Assembly (NCBI GenBank): GCA_965221185.1
Contig: OZ244866.1
Location: 744,001-808,000, forward strand
Origin: Aldehydirespirator sp965221185
Lineage (GTDB): Bacteria; Actinomycetota; Acidimicrobiia; Acidimicrobiales; Aldehydirespiratoraceae
Direction: 5' to 3'
DNA: 64,000 bases
Within the stretch, counting starts at the first letter, position 1, and each line of letters opens with the position of its first letter. Shown here piece after piece: positions 40,410-55,201 of this stretch. A program made the translations under genes and the position numbers. The notes below the pieces were generated by a model. It did not search any database. It worked only from the letters and a program-made list of their open reading frames with translations, and was not told the DNA's origin.

Positions 40410-41669
40410 ATGGTTGACTTGCTCGACGACCTGCAAGCCCGCGGGCTAGTTCACGACCACACCGACGAGGCCGGGCTGCGGGAATTGCTCGAGTCGGGTC
40501 CTGCCACCCTGTACTGCGGCATCGATCCCACCGCCGACAGCCTGCATGTCGGCCACCTCGTCGCGGTGCTGGTGCTGCGGCGGTTCCAGCAGGCCGGCCA
40601 CCGCCCGCTGGCGCTCGTGGGCGGCGCCACCGGGATGGTCGGGGACCCCAGCGGGCGCTCCGACGAGCGCAGCCTGCTGGACGCGGCCACTCTGGACTCG
40701 AACCTGGCCGGCATAGGAGCCCAGCTTGAGACGCTGTTCGACTTCGGTGGCGATAATGCGGCCCGCCTGGTGAACAACCACGACTGGACCAAAGACATCA
40801 GGCTCCTCGACTTCCTGCGGGACGTCGGCAAGCACGTCACCGTGAACCAGATGGTGGCCAAGGACTCGGTGCGCAGCCGCATGGACAGCGACCAGGGGAT
40901 CTCCTTCACCGAGTTCAGCTACATGCTGCTGCAGGCCTTCGACTTCTGGTGGCAGTTCGAGCACTACGACTGCCGCCTGCAGGTGGGCGGCTCCGACCAG
41001 TGGGGCAACATCACCGCGGGCATCGACCTGGTCCGCCGCCGCAGCGGCGCCGCCGTTCACGGGCTGACCTGGCCCCTGATGACCCGCGCCGACGGCCAGA
41101 AGTTCGGCAAGACGGCCGATCAGACGGTGTGGCTCGACGCCGGGCGCACGCTGCCCTTCGAGCTGCACCAGTACTTCGTGAACACCGACGACCACGACGC
41201 CGCGAGGCTGCTGCTGCAGCTCACGCTGCTGCCGGTGGCGGAGGTGGGCGAGATCATGTCGGCCCACGCCTCCGTCCCCCACCAGCGCCGGGCCCAGCGT
41301 GCGCTTGCCGACGAGGTCTGCACCCTCGTGCACGGCGCCGAGGCCACCGAGCAGGCTCGTCTAGCGGCCGAGGTGCTGTTCGGGGAGGCGGTGCTGTCCG
41401 CCGACCGGCTGGAGGCGGTGCGGGGCATCGTGCCCGAGACCGTGGTGGGCGGTTCGGCTCTGGGCCGCGACGAGCCGGTGGTCGACGCTCTGGTCGTGTC
41501 AGGACTGTGTGCGTCGCGCTCTGACGCCCGGCGCACGATCGCCTCGGGCGGCATCCGCGTGAACGGCCATCGCGTGGGGTCTCCGCTGGAGCAGGTCCAC
41601 CTGGTGGATGGCCGCTACGCGCTGGTGCAGCGAGGCCGCCGCCAGCGCCACCTCCTAGTGGTCGACTGA
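40410..41669 (+). CDS. tyrS: Tyrosyl-tRNA synthetase
   Basis: A 419-residue class I enzyme. The HIGH motif appears as SLHVGHLV after YCGIDPTAD, and the KMSKS loop as GQKFGKTADQ. Tyrosine binding residues lie in QAFDFWWQFEHYDCRLQVGGSDQWGN. An S4 RNA-binding domain closes the protein (VVSGLCASRSDARRTIASGGIRVNGHRV). TyrS-before-rrn is only a neighbour relation. The start at ATG 40410 gives the family's N-terminus. Confidence 0.96.
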   Translation: MVDLLDDLQARGLVHDHTDEAGLRELLESGPATLYCGIDPTADSLHVGHLVAVLVLRRFQQAGHRPLALVGGATGMVGDPSGRSDERSLLDAATLDSNLAGIGAQLETLFDFGGDNAARLVNNHDWTKDIRLLDFLRDVGKHVTVNQMVAKDSVRSRMDSDQGISFTEFSYMLLQAFDFWWQFEHYDCRLQVGGSDQWGNITAGIDLVRRRSGAAVHGLTWPLMTRADGQKFGKTADQTVWLDAGRTLPFELHQYFVNTDDHDAARLLLQLTLLPVAEVGEIMSAHASVPHQRRAQRALADEVCTLVHGAEATEQARLAAEVLFGEAVLSADRLEAVRGIVPETVVGGSALGRDEPVVDALVVSGLCASRSDARRTIASGGIRVNGHRVGSPLEQVHLVDGRYALVQRGRRQRHLLVVD

Positions 41670-41717
41670 TCCCGGCGTCCGGCTGGCCGGACTCGGAACC
41701 TCGCCCGCCCAATGAGG

Positions 41718-41746
41718 TTGCCTGAGCCGACTGCTGGCGCTAGGGT
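41718..41746 (+). promoter_or_regulatory. rrn operon promoter
   Basis: TTGCCT (41718-41723), a 17-base spacer and TAGGGT (41741-41746) lie about 370 bases before the 16S gene, in the only sizeable plus-strand gap after tyrS. The architecture is a good sigma-A type promoter. No second strong promoter was found between it and the 16S gene. Confidence 0.6.
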
Positions 41747-42112
41747 GACCGCCCACCTCAACCGGACCCTTTGGGCGCGGTTGAGGTTGCAGTGCCTTCG
41801 GCGCCGACGGCTCGACTCCAAGTCGGGTCCGCAACCGGTGCCGGTGCAGATTGCTTCTTGAAAACGGAAGAGACGGACGCATAGCGAGTGCGGGCGTCGG
41901 CTCGGGCTGTATGGCTTGAGGCGATGTCCGTCAAGACATGGTCCGGCATACCTGCCGGACCGCCCGGCGCCTCGGCGCCGGGAGAGCCAAGGTCTCCCGC
42001 CCCAAGCGGCGAGACCGGCTCTCTGAACCGCAGAGCTGCTCACGCACCCGCTTCGGCGGGGAGCAGCCGAGCAACCCGATCGAAGGCCCGGCCCCGGCCG
42101 GTGCCGGAGATC
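41747..42112 (+). other. rrn leader: BoxA-like site, 16S processing stem, hairpins
   Basis: TGCTTCTTGAAAA (41852-41864) resembles actinobacterial BoxA antitermination sites. Positions 41854-41878 and 41883-41890 are complementary to 43713-43737 and 43704-43711 after the 16S gene, with a perfect 14-bp block. This forms the RNase III-type stem around pre-16S. Two further strong hairpins follow, one with arms GGTCCGGC (41940-41947) and GCCGGACC (41954-41961), the other GGCGCC-rich. No protein gene is seen in this 366-base stretch. Confidence 0.7.
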
Positions 42113-46988
<4,876 letters not shown>

Positions 46989-47081
46989 CAATTTCGCATC
47001 GAGCGGTCGGTGCTCGTGCTCGCTATGGAGTTCGTCAAGAGGCGTTCCCCTGCTTCAGGGTCCGCTCTTAGGACAACAGGT

Positions 47082-47198
<117 letters not shown>

Positions 47199-47206
47199 TT
47201 CGCCGA

Positions 47207-47249
47207 CCAGAAGGCCCCGCTCATTAGAGCCGGGGCCTTCTGGCATTTT
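47207..47249 (+). terminator. Intrinsic terminator of the rrn operon
   Basis: A perfect 13-bp stem, CCAGAAGGCCCCG (47207-47219) with CGGGGCCTTCTGG (47231-47243), is extended by CTC/GAG around an ATTA loop with one bulged base and is followed by CATTTTC. It is the clearest intrinsic terminator in the window. Confidence 0.9.
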
Positions 47250-47310
47250 CGCGGGCCGCGGGCGGAGCTGCCCGCCTCGAAAGGGTCTTCTGGCGTTGTC
47301 GGGGTGCGGG

Positions 47311-47322
47311 TAGGCTCCGCTC
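47311..47322 (+). promoter_or_regulatory. Candidate leaderless promoter of the helical-repeat protein
   Basis: TAGGCT at 47311-47316 is followed by six bases and the ATG at 47323. No ribosome binding site is present. It follows the rrn terminator, so the gene needs its own promoter. Confidence 0.5.
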
Positions 47323-48036
47323 ATGCCGCGCAGGAGCGACAGGTCGCGTCGCTCGCCGTCGGCGCGTGAGAGGAAGCAGCGCCAGCGCGTCCCGCTGCCG
47401 CGGGTGCCGCACCGCGCGCCGGATCCTCACTCCGAGTTCGTGCGTGTTCTGGGCCCGGAACGCGGCAAGAGCGGGGTGCGGCGCTTCGAGGCTGCGGCCA
47501 AGGCCTTTCGCGCCGAGCGGTTCAAAGACGCTCTTCCGCTGCTTACCCGGCTGGCCCGGGACGCCCCGGAGATCGCCGATGTGCGGGAGCTTTACGGCTT
47601 GGTGCTGTACCGGTTGGGCCGGTTCAACGCCGCCATGGCCGAGCTCGAGTTCTTCCGCGAGCTGAGCGGGTCGGTGGAGCAGCACCCAGTCCTGGCCGAC
47701 TGCCACCGCGCCCTGGGCCGCTGGGCCGATGTCGAAGCTCTGTGGCGCGAGCTCGGCGCTGCGTCGCCGTCGGCGGACCTGGTGAACGAGGGACGTCTCG
47801 TGCTAGCTGGCGCAAAGGCAGACCGGGGAGAGCTGCAGGCGGCCATCCGTGTGCTGGAGCAGGACTGGCGGCTGCCGTCGCGACCCCGTGACCACCACTT
47901 GCGGCGTGCCTACGCCCTGGCTGACCTGTACGAGAGGGCCGGTCGCTCGCCCCGGGCCCGGGAGCTGTTCCGCTGGGTTGGGACCCACGACCCGCGCCTG
48001 GCCGACGTGTCCGAACGGGTCCGCGCCCTTTCCTGA
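47323..48036 (+). CDS. TPR-like helical repeat protein of unknown function
   Basis: A 237-residue protein. The first 45 residues are very basic (MPRRSDRSRRSPSARERKQRQR). The rest is helical with TPR-type periodicity (AAKAFRAERFKDALPLLTRLARDAPEIADVRELYGLVLYRLGRFNAAMAELE, later ALADLYERAGRSPRARELFRWV). Proteins like this appear in actinobacteria and may bind RNA or DNA through the basic tail, but I cannot assign a role. It stands alone after the rrn operon and converges with the oxidoreductase gene. Confidence 0.75.
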   Translation: MPRRSDRSRRSPSARERKQRQRVPLPRVPHRAPDPHSEFVRVLGPERGKSGVRRFEAAAKAFRAERFKDALPLLTRLARDAPEIADVRELYGLVLYRLGRFNAAMAELEFFRELSGSVEQHPVLADCHRALGRWADVEALWRELGAASPSADLVNEGRLVLAGAKADRGELQAAIRVLEQDWRLPSRPRDHHLRRAYALADLYERAGRSPRARELFRWVGTHDPRLADVSERVRALS

Positions 48037-48100
48037 GGGCGTTCTCATGAGGTCCCTCCGGGTTGGCACGGATAGTGCACTTGCTGCTGTCTTGCCAGCA

Positions 48101-49459
48101 TCAGATGGCGGCGGCGTACACCGGGGCGAAGAGCGCCTCCATATCGCGGCGGGTTTTCACTGCGTCGCTGGTCTCGTCGACCTTCACGTCGGCCCAGGTG
48201 ACGACTTGGCCTTTGGGCACGTCGTTGACCAGAGGTACCTTGTGGGCAAGGCCGATCGGCAGGGCGCCCATGGCGAGGCTGTCGCCTGCTGGCATCAGCC
48301 GACCCCAGACAGTGAAGCCCCCCTCGCCGTCGAGGCACTCGCCGGCCTCGAGGTGCCGCTTGGCCACAGTCACTGCATCGCCGTGAAACCCGGTGGGTGT
48401 CCCAGTCGGTTCGCCGCGCAGGGCAGCGCTCAAGACTGACACGCCAACCTCCAGTCCAATCAGATGGTAGGGCTTGTAGGTCGCGCTGTAGCGGCCACCG
48501 CGGTCGGTCATGAGGCCGTACTCGGCAAAGCAGCGCGCGGTGTAGTCGCTGGGCGCCTCGAAGACCACGTAGACACCCCAGCGCAGATCGCGTTCGACCG
48601 GCTCGCCGTTTCGATGGAGTGAGGAGATCACCTCCACTTGGCCCTTGTGGTGCAGTGTGCCGCCCTCGGCACGCGGTCGCAGGACCTGTGCGAGCTGGTC
48701 AGTGCCCGCCGGCGGGAATCCGAGTCCGCTCGGCGCCGGCATCAGGCTAGTGGCATTGGACACCGCGGCCATCTCGATCGCTGATTTTGTGCCGTCGAGG
48801 AATGAGTTGAACATCTGCGGGTTCATGCCGCCTTCGGCGGCGCGCTCGGGCGCGATGCCGTAGCGGTCCCACACCGTGTCGGGCGTGGAATCGTGGAAGC
48901 TCGGCAGGTACTTGGTGCCCTTGCCGGCTGCGACGACACCGAGGCCCGCGGCTTGCGCCCAATCGACCATCTCGCATATCAGCGCTGGCTGGTCACCATA
49001 GGCCATCGAGTAGACCAGCCCGGCCTTGCGCGCCTCCTCGGCCAGCAGCGGGCCCGCCAGGACGTCGGCTTCGACATTGGCCATGACGATGTGCTTGCCG
49101 TTGGCGATGGCGGCGCGGGCGTGCGCCAGGCCGGCCGGGGGGTTGCCGGTCGCGTCGATCACGACCTCCAGACCGTCGGCGGCGATCAGCTCGAAGGCAT
49201 CGTCGGTCAGATGGATCGTTCGCTGCGCCCGCGCGGCCGAAGGCGAATAGGCCCACCCGGCCTCCTCGGGCCAGCCGGTCCCCGCCAGGGCGGCGCGGGC
49301 ACGGTCCGGATCGAGGTCGGCGATGGCCACCACACGGAGGCCTGGGGTGGTCCTGGCTTGGGCCAGGAACATCGAGCCGAACTTACCGGCTCCGATCAGG
49401 CCGACGGTGACGGGTTGGCCCTCAGCGGTGCGCTCCTGCAGTAGCCGGAAGAGATTCAT
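48101..49459 (-). CDS. Homoserine-dehydrogenase-like NAD(P) oxidoreductase with C-terminal SAF domain
   Basis: A 452-residue protein. The N-terminal Rossmann domain has VTVGLIGAGKFGSMF (GxGxxG at 23-28) and VVAIADLDPDRA. The middle carries VVIDATGNPPAGLAHARAAIANGKHIVMANVEADVLAG, typical of homoserine-dehydrogenase-like enzymes. The C-terminal part (about 365-430, GDAVTVAKRHLEAGECLDGEGGFTVWGRLMPA) is an SAF domain. Such proteins act on unknown hydroxy or keto acids in catabolic clusters. The ATG at 49459 lies 38 bases inside the end of the dioxygenase gene, implying joint expression and linked substrates. Confidence 0.8.
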   Translation of the reverse strand: MNLFRLLQERTAEGQPVTVGLIGAGKFGSMFLAQARTTPGLRVVAIADLDPDRARAALAGTGWPEEAGWAYSPSAARAQRTIHLTDDAFELIAADGLEVVIDATGNPPAGLAHARAAIANGKHIVMANVEADVLAGPLLAEEARKAGLVYSMAYGDQPALICEMVDWAQAAGLGVVAAGKGTKYLPSFHDSTPDTVWDRYGIAPERAAEGGMNPQMFNSFLDGTKSAIEMAAVSNATSLMPAPSGLGFPPAGTDQLAQVLRPRAEGGTLHHKGQVEVISSLHRNGEPVERDLRWGVYVVFEAPSDYTARCFAEYGLMTDRGGRYSATYKPYHLIGLEVGVSVLSAALRGEPTGTPTGFHGDAVTVAKRHLEAGECLDGEGGFTVWGRLMPAGDSLAMGALPIGLAHKVPLVNDVPKGQVVTWADVKVDETSDAVKTRRDMEALFAPVYAAAI

Positions 49460-50291
49460 GCTGTCTGTCCAAACTGTGTTCGTGTGCGTACGGGTCGGGA
49501 GTCGAGTCCTCCTGGCGCACCAACTCTTCGAGGCAGTCGTCGGCCAACGGCTCGATCGGCGCGAAGTCGCGTAGGGCCCGCCACTCCGCGCGTTGGAACC
49601 TGCGGATGTGGTTCGAAACCTCACAAAGGCTCAGGTAGACGATCACCCGGCTCCAGGGGCTGACGTTCGGCGGGCTGGCGTGTGCCAGGTTGGAGTGAAA
49701 CATCAGCATGCAGCCGGCCTTGCCGGTCGGCGCGACCAGGCCGCCCCTCTCGGCCTGCTCGCGGACGGTCTCACGGTCCAGGCACCAGAGCGGATAGGAC
49801 GTGGTCTCCAGATCGTGGCCGGCCTCAAGCACGCCGAACCTGTGGCTGCCCGGAATGAGGATCAGCGGGCCGTTGGCCGCAGTCACGTCGTCGAGGAAGA
49901 CAGCGATGTTCATAGCGCGCGGCTCGGGCATGTCGTCGTCGCGCTGCCAGGTGCCGTAGTCTTGGTGCCACTGCCAGACCGCGCCGTCAAAGGCTGCCTT
50001 CGCGTTGATCTTGAACTGGTGCATGTACACCTGGCCGTCGAGGACTTGGATCACCGGCTCCAGGAGCCGAGGGTGCGCGGCGAGGCGCCGGTACGCCTCG
50101 TTGTAGCGGTGGGCGGCGAAGGCGCTGCGCGGTGCTCCGTTGTCCTCGCGCCAGACCTCCTCTCGTTGCATTGCGAAGCAGGTGTCGGCCTCGCGGCGCA
50201 GCAGCGCCGCTTCCGCGGCCGAGAAGACGTTGGGCAGGAACAGATAGCCCGCCTCGTCGAATTCCCGGAGTTGGTCGTCGTTGAGCCTCAT
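49422..50291 (-). CDS. PhyH-family Fe(II)/2-oxoglutarate dioxygenase, EctD-like
   Basis: A 289-residue double-stranded beta-helix dioxygenase. The metal facial triad is complete: H109 and D111 in WQWHQDYGTW, and H204 in NLAHASPPN, with the 2-oxoglutarate Arg at 215 (H+11). The sequence around the triad (YMHQFKINAKAAFDGAVWQWHQDYGTWQRDDDMPEPRAM) is close in pattern to ectoine hydroxylase, so a small-molecule hydroxylase is likely; the substrate is unknown. It is co-transcribed with the SAF oxidoreductase. The ATG at 50291 gives a normal N-terminus. Confidence 0.85.
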   Translation of the reverse strand: MRLNDDQLREFDEAGYLFLPNVFSAAEAALLRREADTCFAMQREEVWREDNGAPRSAFAAHRYNEAYRRLAAHPRLLEPVIQVLDGQVYMHQFKINAKAAFDGAVWQWHQDYGTWQRDDDMPEPRAMNIAVFLDDVTAANGPLILIPGSHRFGVLEAGHDLETTSYPLWCLDRETVREQAERGGLVAPTGKAGCMLMFHSNLAHASPPNVSPWSRVIVYLSLCEVSNHIRRFQRAEWRALRDFAPIEPLADDCLEELVRQEDSTPDPYAHEHSLDRQHESLPATAGAHR

Positions 50292-50792
50292 CGCTCGTCT
50301 CCCTGGATTCGGGGGGTCGTGATCTCGTTACCGGCCCCTGCGGTCTCAGGCGGTAACGCTGAGCCGCGCTCTCGGCGTGGCGCTGGCTCCGACTTCTGTT
50401 GGAGGGCGCGTTGCCGACACGGTCGTCGCAACGACGCTAGCGCACGCGTCCGGGCCCGGCTCGCGGTCCTTGCATCGCGAGATCGCCCGCACCCTCATAC
50501 AGCACCGAAGCTGGCGGGGCGACCCACGGCGAGCAGCGGGTGCTGGGTTGCCGAGCGGAAGAACTTGTTGCCCCCGCGGCGGCTGCCTGATCCCTTGCCT
50601 GGCCGGCACGATGCCCGGCCGGTCCGTCTTGGCCGGAGGTGCGATCGTGGCGCAGACATCCCACGCGAGGGCGTTCGCATCGGGTCCGCGCCCTTAGCTG
50701 ACCGGGGGCGCTACGGTGGCGGCACGCGGGCGCGGACGGTCCGGGCGGGTCGGCCAGGCGCACGTGACCCACCACCGATCAGGAGTTCTTCC
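50292..50792. other. Gene-poor 500-base gap
   Basis: Between the divergent dioxygenase and aldolase genes I find no convincing gene. A 106-codon plus-strand frame at 50377-50697 has no ribosome binding site, no family features and Arg/Ala/Ser-rich noise composition. There is a GC-rich hairpin around 50598-50621 with GGCCGG/CCGGCC arms. TACGGT near 50710 could be a -10 for the aldolase gene. Confidence 0.5.
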
Positions 50793-51842
<1,050 letters not shown>

Positions 51843-51875
51843 CCCAACCGACCTGGAACCTGCAAATGAACCAGC

Positions 51876-52003
51876 CAAGAGGCCGAGCGGGTAGGCCGCA
51901 AGTGACGCGGGTGCTGCGAGGGCTGAGCGAGGCCGTGGCCCGAGCGGCCCGCGAGCGCAGCGAACAAGAGCGGAACTCACGTATCGTCGCCGGCCACGGT
52001 ATA
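51876..52003 (+). repeat. Interspersed repeat, long copy R2
   Basis: It begins CAAGAGGCCGAGCGGGTAGG and carries the conserved core at about 51926-51973 (GAGGCCGTGGCCCGAGCGGC, AGCGCAGCGAACAAGAGCGG). It is the most diverged copy outside the core, where its right end no longer matches R1, R3 and R4. Same strand as fbaB, 34 bases after its stop. A TAGGGT box follows at 52009-52014. Confidence 0.75.
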
Positions 52004-52008
52004 CCGGC

Positions 52009-52014
52009 TAGGGT
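52009..52014 (+). promoter_or_regulatory. Candidate -10 box upstream of korA
   Basis: TAGGGT, identical to the rrn and mog-like gene boxes, lies just past repeat copy R2 and 81 bases before the korA GTG. No convincing -35 is present. korA itself has a strong ribosome binding site, so this transcript would have a leader of about 75 bases. Confidence 0.35.
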
Positions 52015-52095
52015 GACCCCGGCGGGCTGGACACGGCGGGCCTCTACCGCGGGTCGAGACGATCGCTGGCGCATAGCCGGCGCAAAGGAGCATCT

Positions 52096-54021
52096 GTGAC
52101 CGACACTGCGGAGCGGGCTAACGAGGTCCGTAGAGCCGACGGCATCGTCCTTCGCTTCGCGGGCGACTCCGGTGACGGCATGCAGCTCACCGGTGACCGG
52201 TTCACGTCGGCCAGCGCCCTGTTCGGCAACGATCTCGCCACTCTGCCGGAGTTCCCTGCGGAGATCAGGGCCCCGGCCGGCACGCTGGCCGGCGTCTCAT
52301 CGTTCCAGGTCCACATCTCGGACCACGACATCACCACGCCCGGAGACGCCCCCACGGTGCTGGTGGCCATGAACCCGGCCGCGCTGCGCTCCGATCTGGC
52401 GCTGGTGAAGCCCGGTGGCACCGTCATCGTCAACGCCGACGCTTTCAACGAGCGCAACCTGGCCAAGGCCGGATACCGGTCCAACCCCCTGGAAGACGGC
52501 AGCCTGGATGGCTACACGTTGGTCACCGCGCCCATGACCGACCTGACCAAGCGGGCCTGCCAGGACCTGGGGGTCAAGCCCCGCGAAGCCGAGCGCTCCA
52601 AGAACTTCTTCGCGCTGGGGCTGGTGTCGTGGCTGTACTCCCGTCCCACCAAGCCCACCGCCGACTGGATCGACGGCAAGTTCGCGGGACGTGACACGGT
52701 GATCGCGGCCAACAAGGCCGCCTTCGCGGCGGGCCACGCCTTCGGCGAGACCGCCGAGCTGGGTGCGAGCCGTCTGATGGTCGCCCCCGCGGCGCTCGAT
52801 CCCGGCACCTACACCAACATCAACGGCAACACCGCGCTGTCGTGGGGACTCATCGCCGCCTCCCAGCAGGCCGGGATACCGCTGTTCCTGGGGTCCTACC
52901 CGATCACCCCGGCCAGCGACATCCTCCACGAACTGGCCCGGCACAAGAACTTCGGGGTGCGCACCCTGCAGGCCGAGGATGAGATCGCCGCGGTGGGAGC
53001 GGCCCTCGGCGCGGCCTACGGGGGCCACATCGGCGTCACCGCCACATCGGGGCCGGGCATGGCCCTCAAGGCCGAGACGGTGGGTCTGGCCGTGAGCCTG
53101 GAGGTGCCGCTGGTGGTCATCGACATCCAGCGGGGCGGCCCCTCGACCGGCTTGCCCACCAAGACCGAGGCCGCCGACCTGCTGATGGCCATGTACGGGC
53201 GCCACGGCGAGGCACCGCTGCCAATAGTCGCGGCCCAGAGCCCGTCCGACTGCTTCTTCGCCGCCATCGAGGCAGTCCGTCTCGCGGTCGAGCACCGCAC
53301 ACCGGTGATCCTGCTCTCCGACGGCTACCTGGCCAACAGCAGCGAGCCGTGGCGCATCCCCGACGTCGAGCAGCTTGGCTCCATAACCGTCGATTTCGCC
53401 TCCAAGCCCAACCACGTCAACGACGAGGGTGAGGCCGTCTTCTGGCCCTTCCAGCGCGACGAGCGGCTGGTCCGGCCCTGGGCCATTCCGGGCACGCCCG
53501 ACCTGATGCACCGCATCGGCGGCATCGAGAAGGAGGACGGCAGCGGCAACATCAGCTACGAGCCCGACAACCATCAGGCCATGGTGCGGCTGCGGGCGGA
53601 GCGGATCGCTCTGATCGCCGACCACATCCCGCCAGCCGCCGTCGAGGGAGACCCGGACGCGGCTGTGGCCGTGGTGGCCTGGGGTTCGACGTGGGGCGCC
53701 GTCACCGGTGCACGCCGACGACTCGAGTCGGCCGGCCATCGCCTGGCCCACATCCACCTACGCCATCTGAACCCGCTGCCCGCCAACCTCGGCGAGCTGC
53801 TCGCGTCCTTCGAGCGCGTTGTCGTGCCGGAGATGAACACGGGGCAGCTCTGCCGGATGCTGCGGGCCGAGTACCTCGTCGACGCCAAATCGGTGACCAA
53901 GGTCTCGGGCCAGCCCTTCACCGCAGCCGAGCTGGTGGAGGCGTTCTGGGAGGAGATCGAGGCCGCGGGGGAGCCGCCGGCATCATCCGGTGGCATCGAG
54001 GCCGCGGGGGCGCAGCGATGA
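52096..54021 (+). CDS. korA: 2-oxoglutarate (2-oxoacid):ferredoxin oxidoreductase, alpha/gamma fusion subunit
   Basis: A 641-residue protein with a fused gamma domain (about 15-200, GIVLRFAGDSGDGMQLTGDRF) and alpha pyrimidine-binding domain (GSYPITPASDILHELARHKNFGVRTLQAEDEIAAVGAALGAAYGG), then a transketolase-like C-terminal domain (VAVVAWGSTWGAV). With KorB it decarboxylates 2-oxoglutarate to succinyl-CoA with ferredoxin, an oxygen-tolerant route in many actinobacteria. AAGGAG lies six bases before the GTG start. ATGA overlap with korB. Confidence 0.92.
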   Translation: MTDTAERANEVRRADGIVLRFAGDSGDGMQLTGDRFTSASALFGNDLATLPEFPAEIRAPAGTLAGVSSFQVHISDHDITTPGDAPTVLVAMNPAALRSDLALVKPGGTVIVNADAFNERNLAKAGYRSNPLEDGSLDGYTLVTAPMTDLTKRACQDLGVKPREAERSKNFFALGLVSWLYSRPTKPTADWIDGKFAGRDTVIAANKAAFAAGHAFGETAELGASRLMVAPAALDPGTYTNINGNTALSWGLIAASQQAGIPLFLGSYPITPASDILHELARHKNFGVRTLQAEDEIAAVGAALGAAYGGHIGVTATSGPGMALKAETVGLAVSLEVPLVVIDIQRGGPSTGLPTKTEAADLLMAMYGRHGEAPLPIVAAQSPSDCFFAAIEAVRLAVEHRTPVILLSDGYLANSSEPWRIPDVEQLGSITVDFASKPNHVNDEGEAVFWPFQRDERLVRPWAIPGTPDLMHRIGGIEKEDGSGNISYEPDNHQAMVRLRAERIALIADHIPPAAVEGDPDAAVAVVAWGSTWGAVTGARRRLESAGHRLAHIHLRHLNPLPANLGELLASFERVVVPEMNTGQLCRMLRAEYLVDAKSVTKVSGQPFTAAELVEAFWEEIEAAGEPPASSGGIEAAGAQR

Positions 54022-55031
54022 CTGACGTGCCGGTGACCACCCGCAAGGACTGGACCACCGACCAGGAGGTCCGCTGGTGCCCGGGTTGCGGCGACTACTC
54101 GATCCTCACCGCCATGCAACTGCTCATGCCGGAGCTGGACGTGCGGCGCGAGGACACGGTTTTCGTGTCGGGGATCGGCTGCGCGGCCCGGTTCCCGTAC
54201 TACATGAACACCTACGGCCTGCACGCCATCCACGGGCGTTCCCCGGCGGTGGCCACCGGCCTGGCCATGGCCCGGGGCGACCTGCACGTGTGGGTGGTGG
54301 GCGGCGACGGCGACATGATGTCGATCGGCGGCAACCACCTGATCCACGCACTGCGCCGCAACGTGAACCTGAACATCCTGCTGTTCAACAACCAGATCTA
54401 CGGGCTGACCAAGGGGCAGTACTCGCCCACAAGCGAGCGGGGCAAGGTGACCAAGTCCACGCCCCACGGCTCGGTGGAGCAGCCCTTCAACGCGGTGTCG
54501 CTGGCGCTGGGGGCGGAGGCGTCGTTCGTGGCCCGCACCCACGACATGGACCGGGGCCACATGCAGGAGATGTTCCGGCGGGCCCACGACCACCCCGGGG
54601 CGGCGTTGGTGGAGGTCTTCCAGAACTGCAACGTGTTCAACGACGGCGCCTTCGCAGCCATCACCAAGCGTGACGCCCGCGAGTCGATGTTGATCGACCT
54701 GCGCCACGGCGAGCCGGTGCGCTTCGGAGCCGACGGCGAGTTCGGCGTGGTGATCGATGACGGCAGGGCCCGGGCGGTTGCGGTGGCCGACGTGGGCGTC
54801 GATGCCCTAGTGGTGCACGACGAGACCGATCCCGACCCCTCGGTGGCGTTCGCGCTGAGCCGCTTGGCCAACACCAACGACGTGCCTACGCCCATAGGGG
54901 TCTTCCGGGCCGTCGACCGCTCAGAGTACGGCTCGGCGGTCACCTCGCAGATAGCCGCCTCGCAGGCCAAGGCTGGCCCCGGCGACCTGCACAAGCTCCT
55001 GCACTCCCGCCCCACCTGGCAAGTCGCCTAA
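54018..55031 (+). CDS. korB: 2-oxoglutarate (2-oxoacid):ferredoxin oxidoreductase beta subunit
   Basis: A 337-residue thiamine-diphosphate subunit. It has the cluster-binding VRWCPGCGDYSIL (CxxC), the fourth-cysteine region SGIGCAARFPYYMNTYGLHAIHGRSPAVATGLAMA and the ThDP motif GGDGDMMSIGGNHLIHALRRNVNLNILLFNN. A conserved Cys follows in FQNCNVFNDGAF. The substrate preference for 2-oxoglutarate over pyruvate is inferred from similarity to actinobacterial KorB. Its TAA stop forms the first bases of repeat copy R3. Confidence 0.93.
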   Translation: MTDVPVTTRKDWTTDQEVRWCPGCGDYSILTAMQLLMPELDVRREDTVFVSGIGCAARFPYYMNTYGLHAIHGRSPAVATGLAMARGDLHVWVVGGDGDMMSIGGNHLIHALRRNVNLNILLFNNQIYGLTKGQYSPTSERGKVTKSTPHGSVEQPFNAVSLALGAEASFVARTHDMDRGHMQEMFRRAHDHPGAALVEVFQNCNVFNDGAFAAITKRDARESMLIDLRHGEPVRFGADGEFGVVIDDGRARAVAVADVGVDALVVHDETDPDPSVAFALSRLANTNDVPTPIGVFRAVDRSEYGSAVTSQIAASQAKAGPGDLHKLLHSRPTWQVA

Positions 55032-55172
55032 GAGGCCGAGCGTGTAGGCGGCAATTCGCGAGGATTCTGGCGGGGCGCTCAGCGAGGCCGCCGCCCGAGC
55101 GGCCCGTGAGCGCAGCGAACAAGAGCGGGAAACATGACGCTGCACCGCGAGGCGCCATCACCCACCCGCTCA
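55029..55172 (+). repeat. Interspersed repeat, long copy R3
   Basis: It starts with the korB stop codon (TAAGAGGCCGAGCGTGTAGG) and holds the core at about 55081-55128. It ends CATCACCCACCCGCTC. With R4 it shows that the unit has imperfect inverted ends (GCGGGTAGG-like at the left, CCTACCCGC-like at the right). Same orientation as korB. Confidence 0.85.
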
Positions 55173-55201
55173 AGTCGCCTGAGGCCCGCCGCGGTCAGGG
55201 A

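Noticed and set aside
50377..50697. Possible 106-codon gene in the gap before the aldolase
   Set aside because: It has no ribosome binding site, no family features and an Arg/Ser/Ala noise composition.
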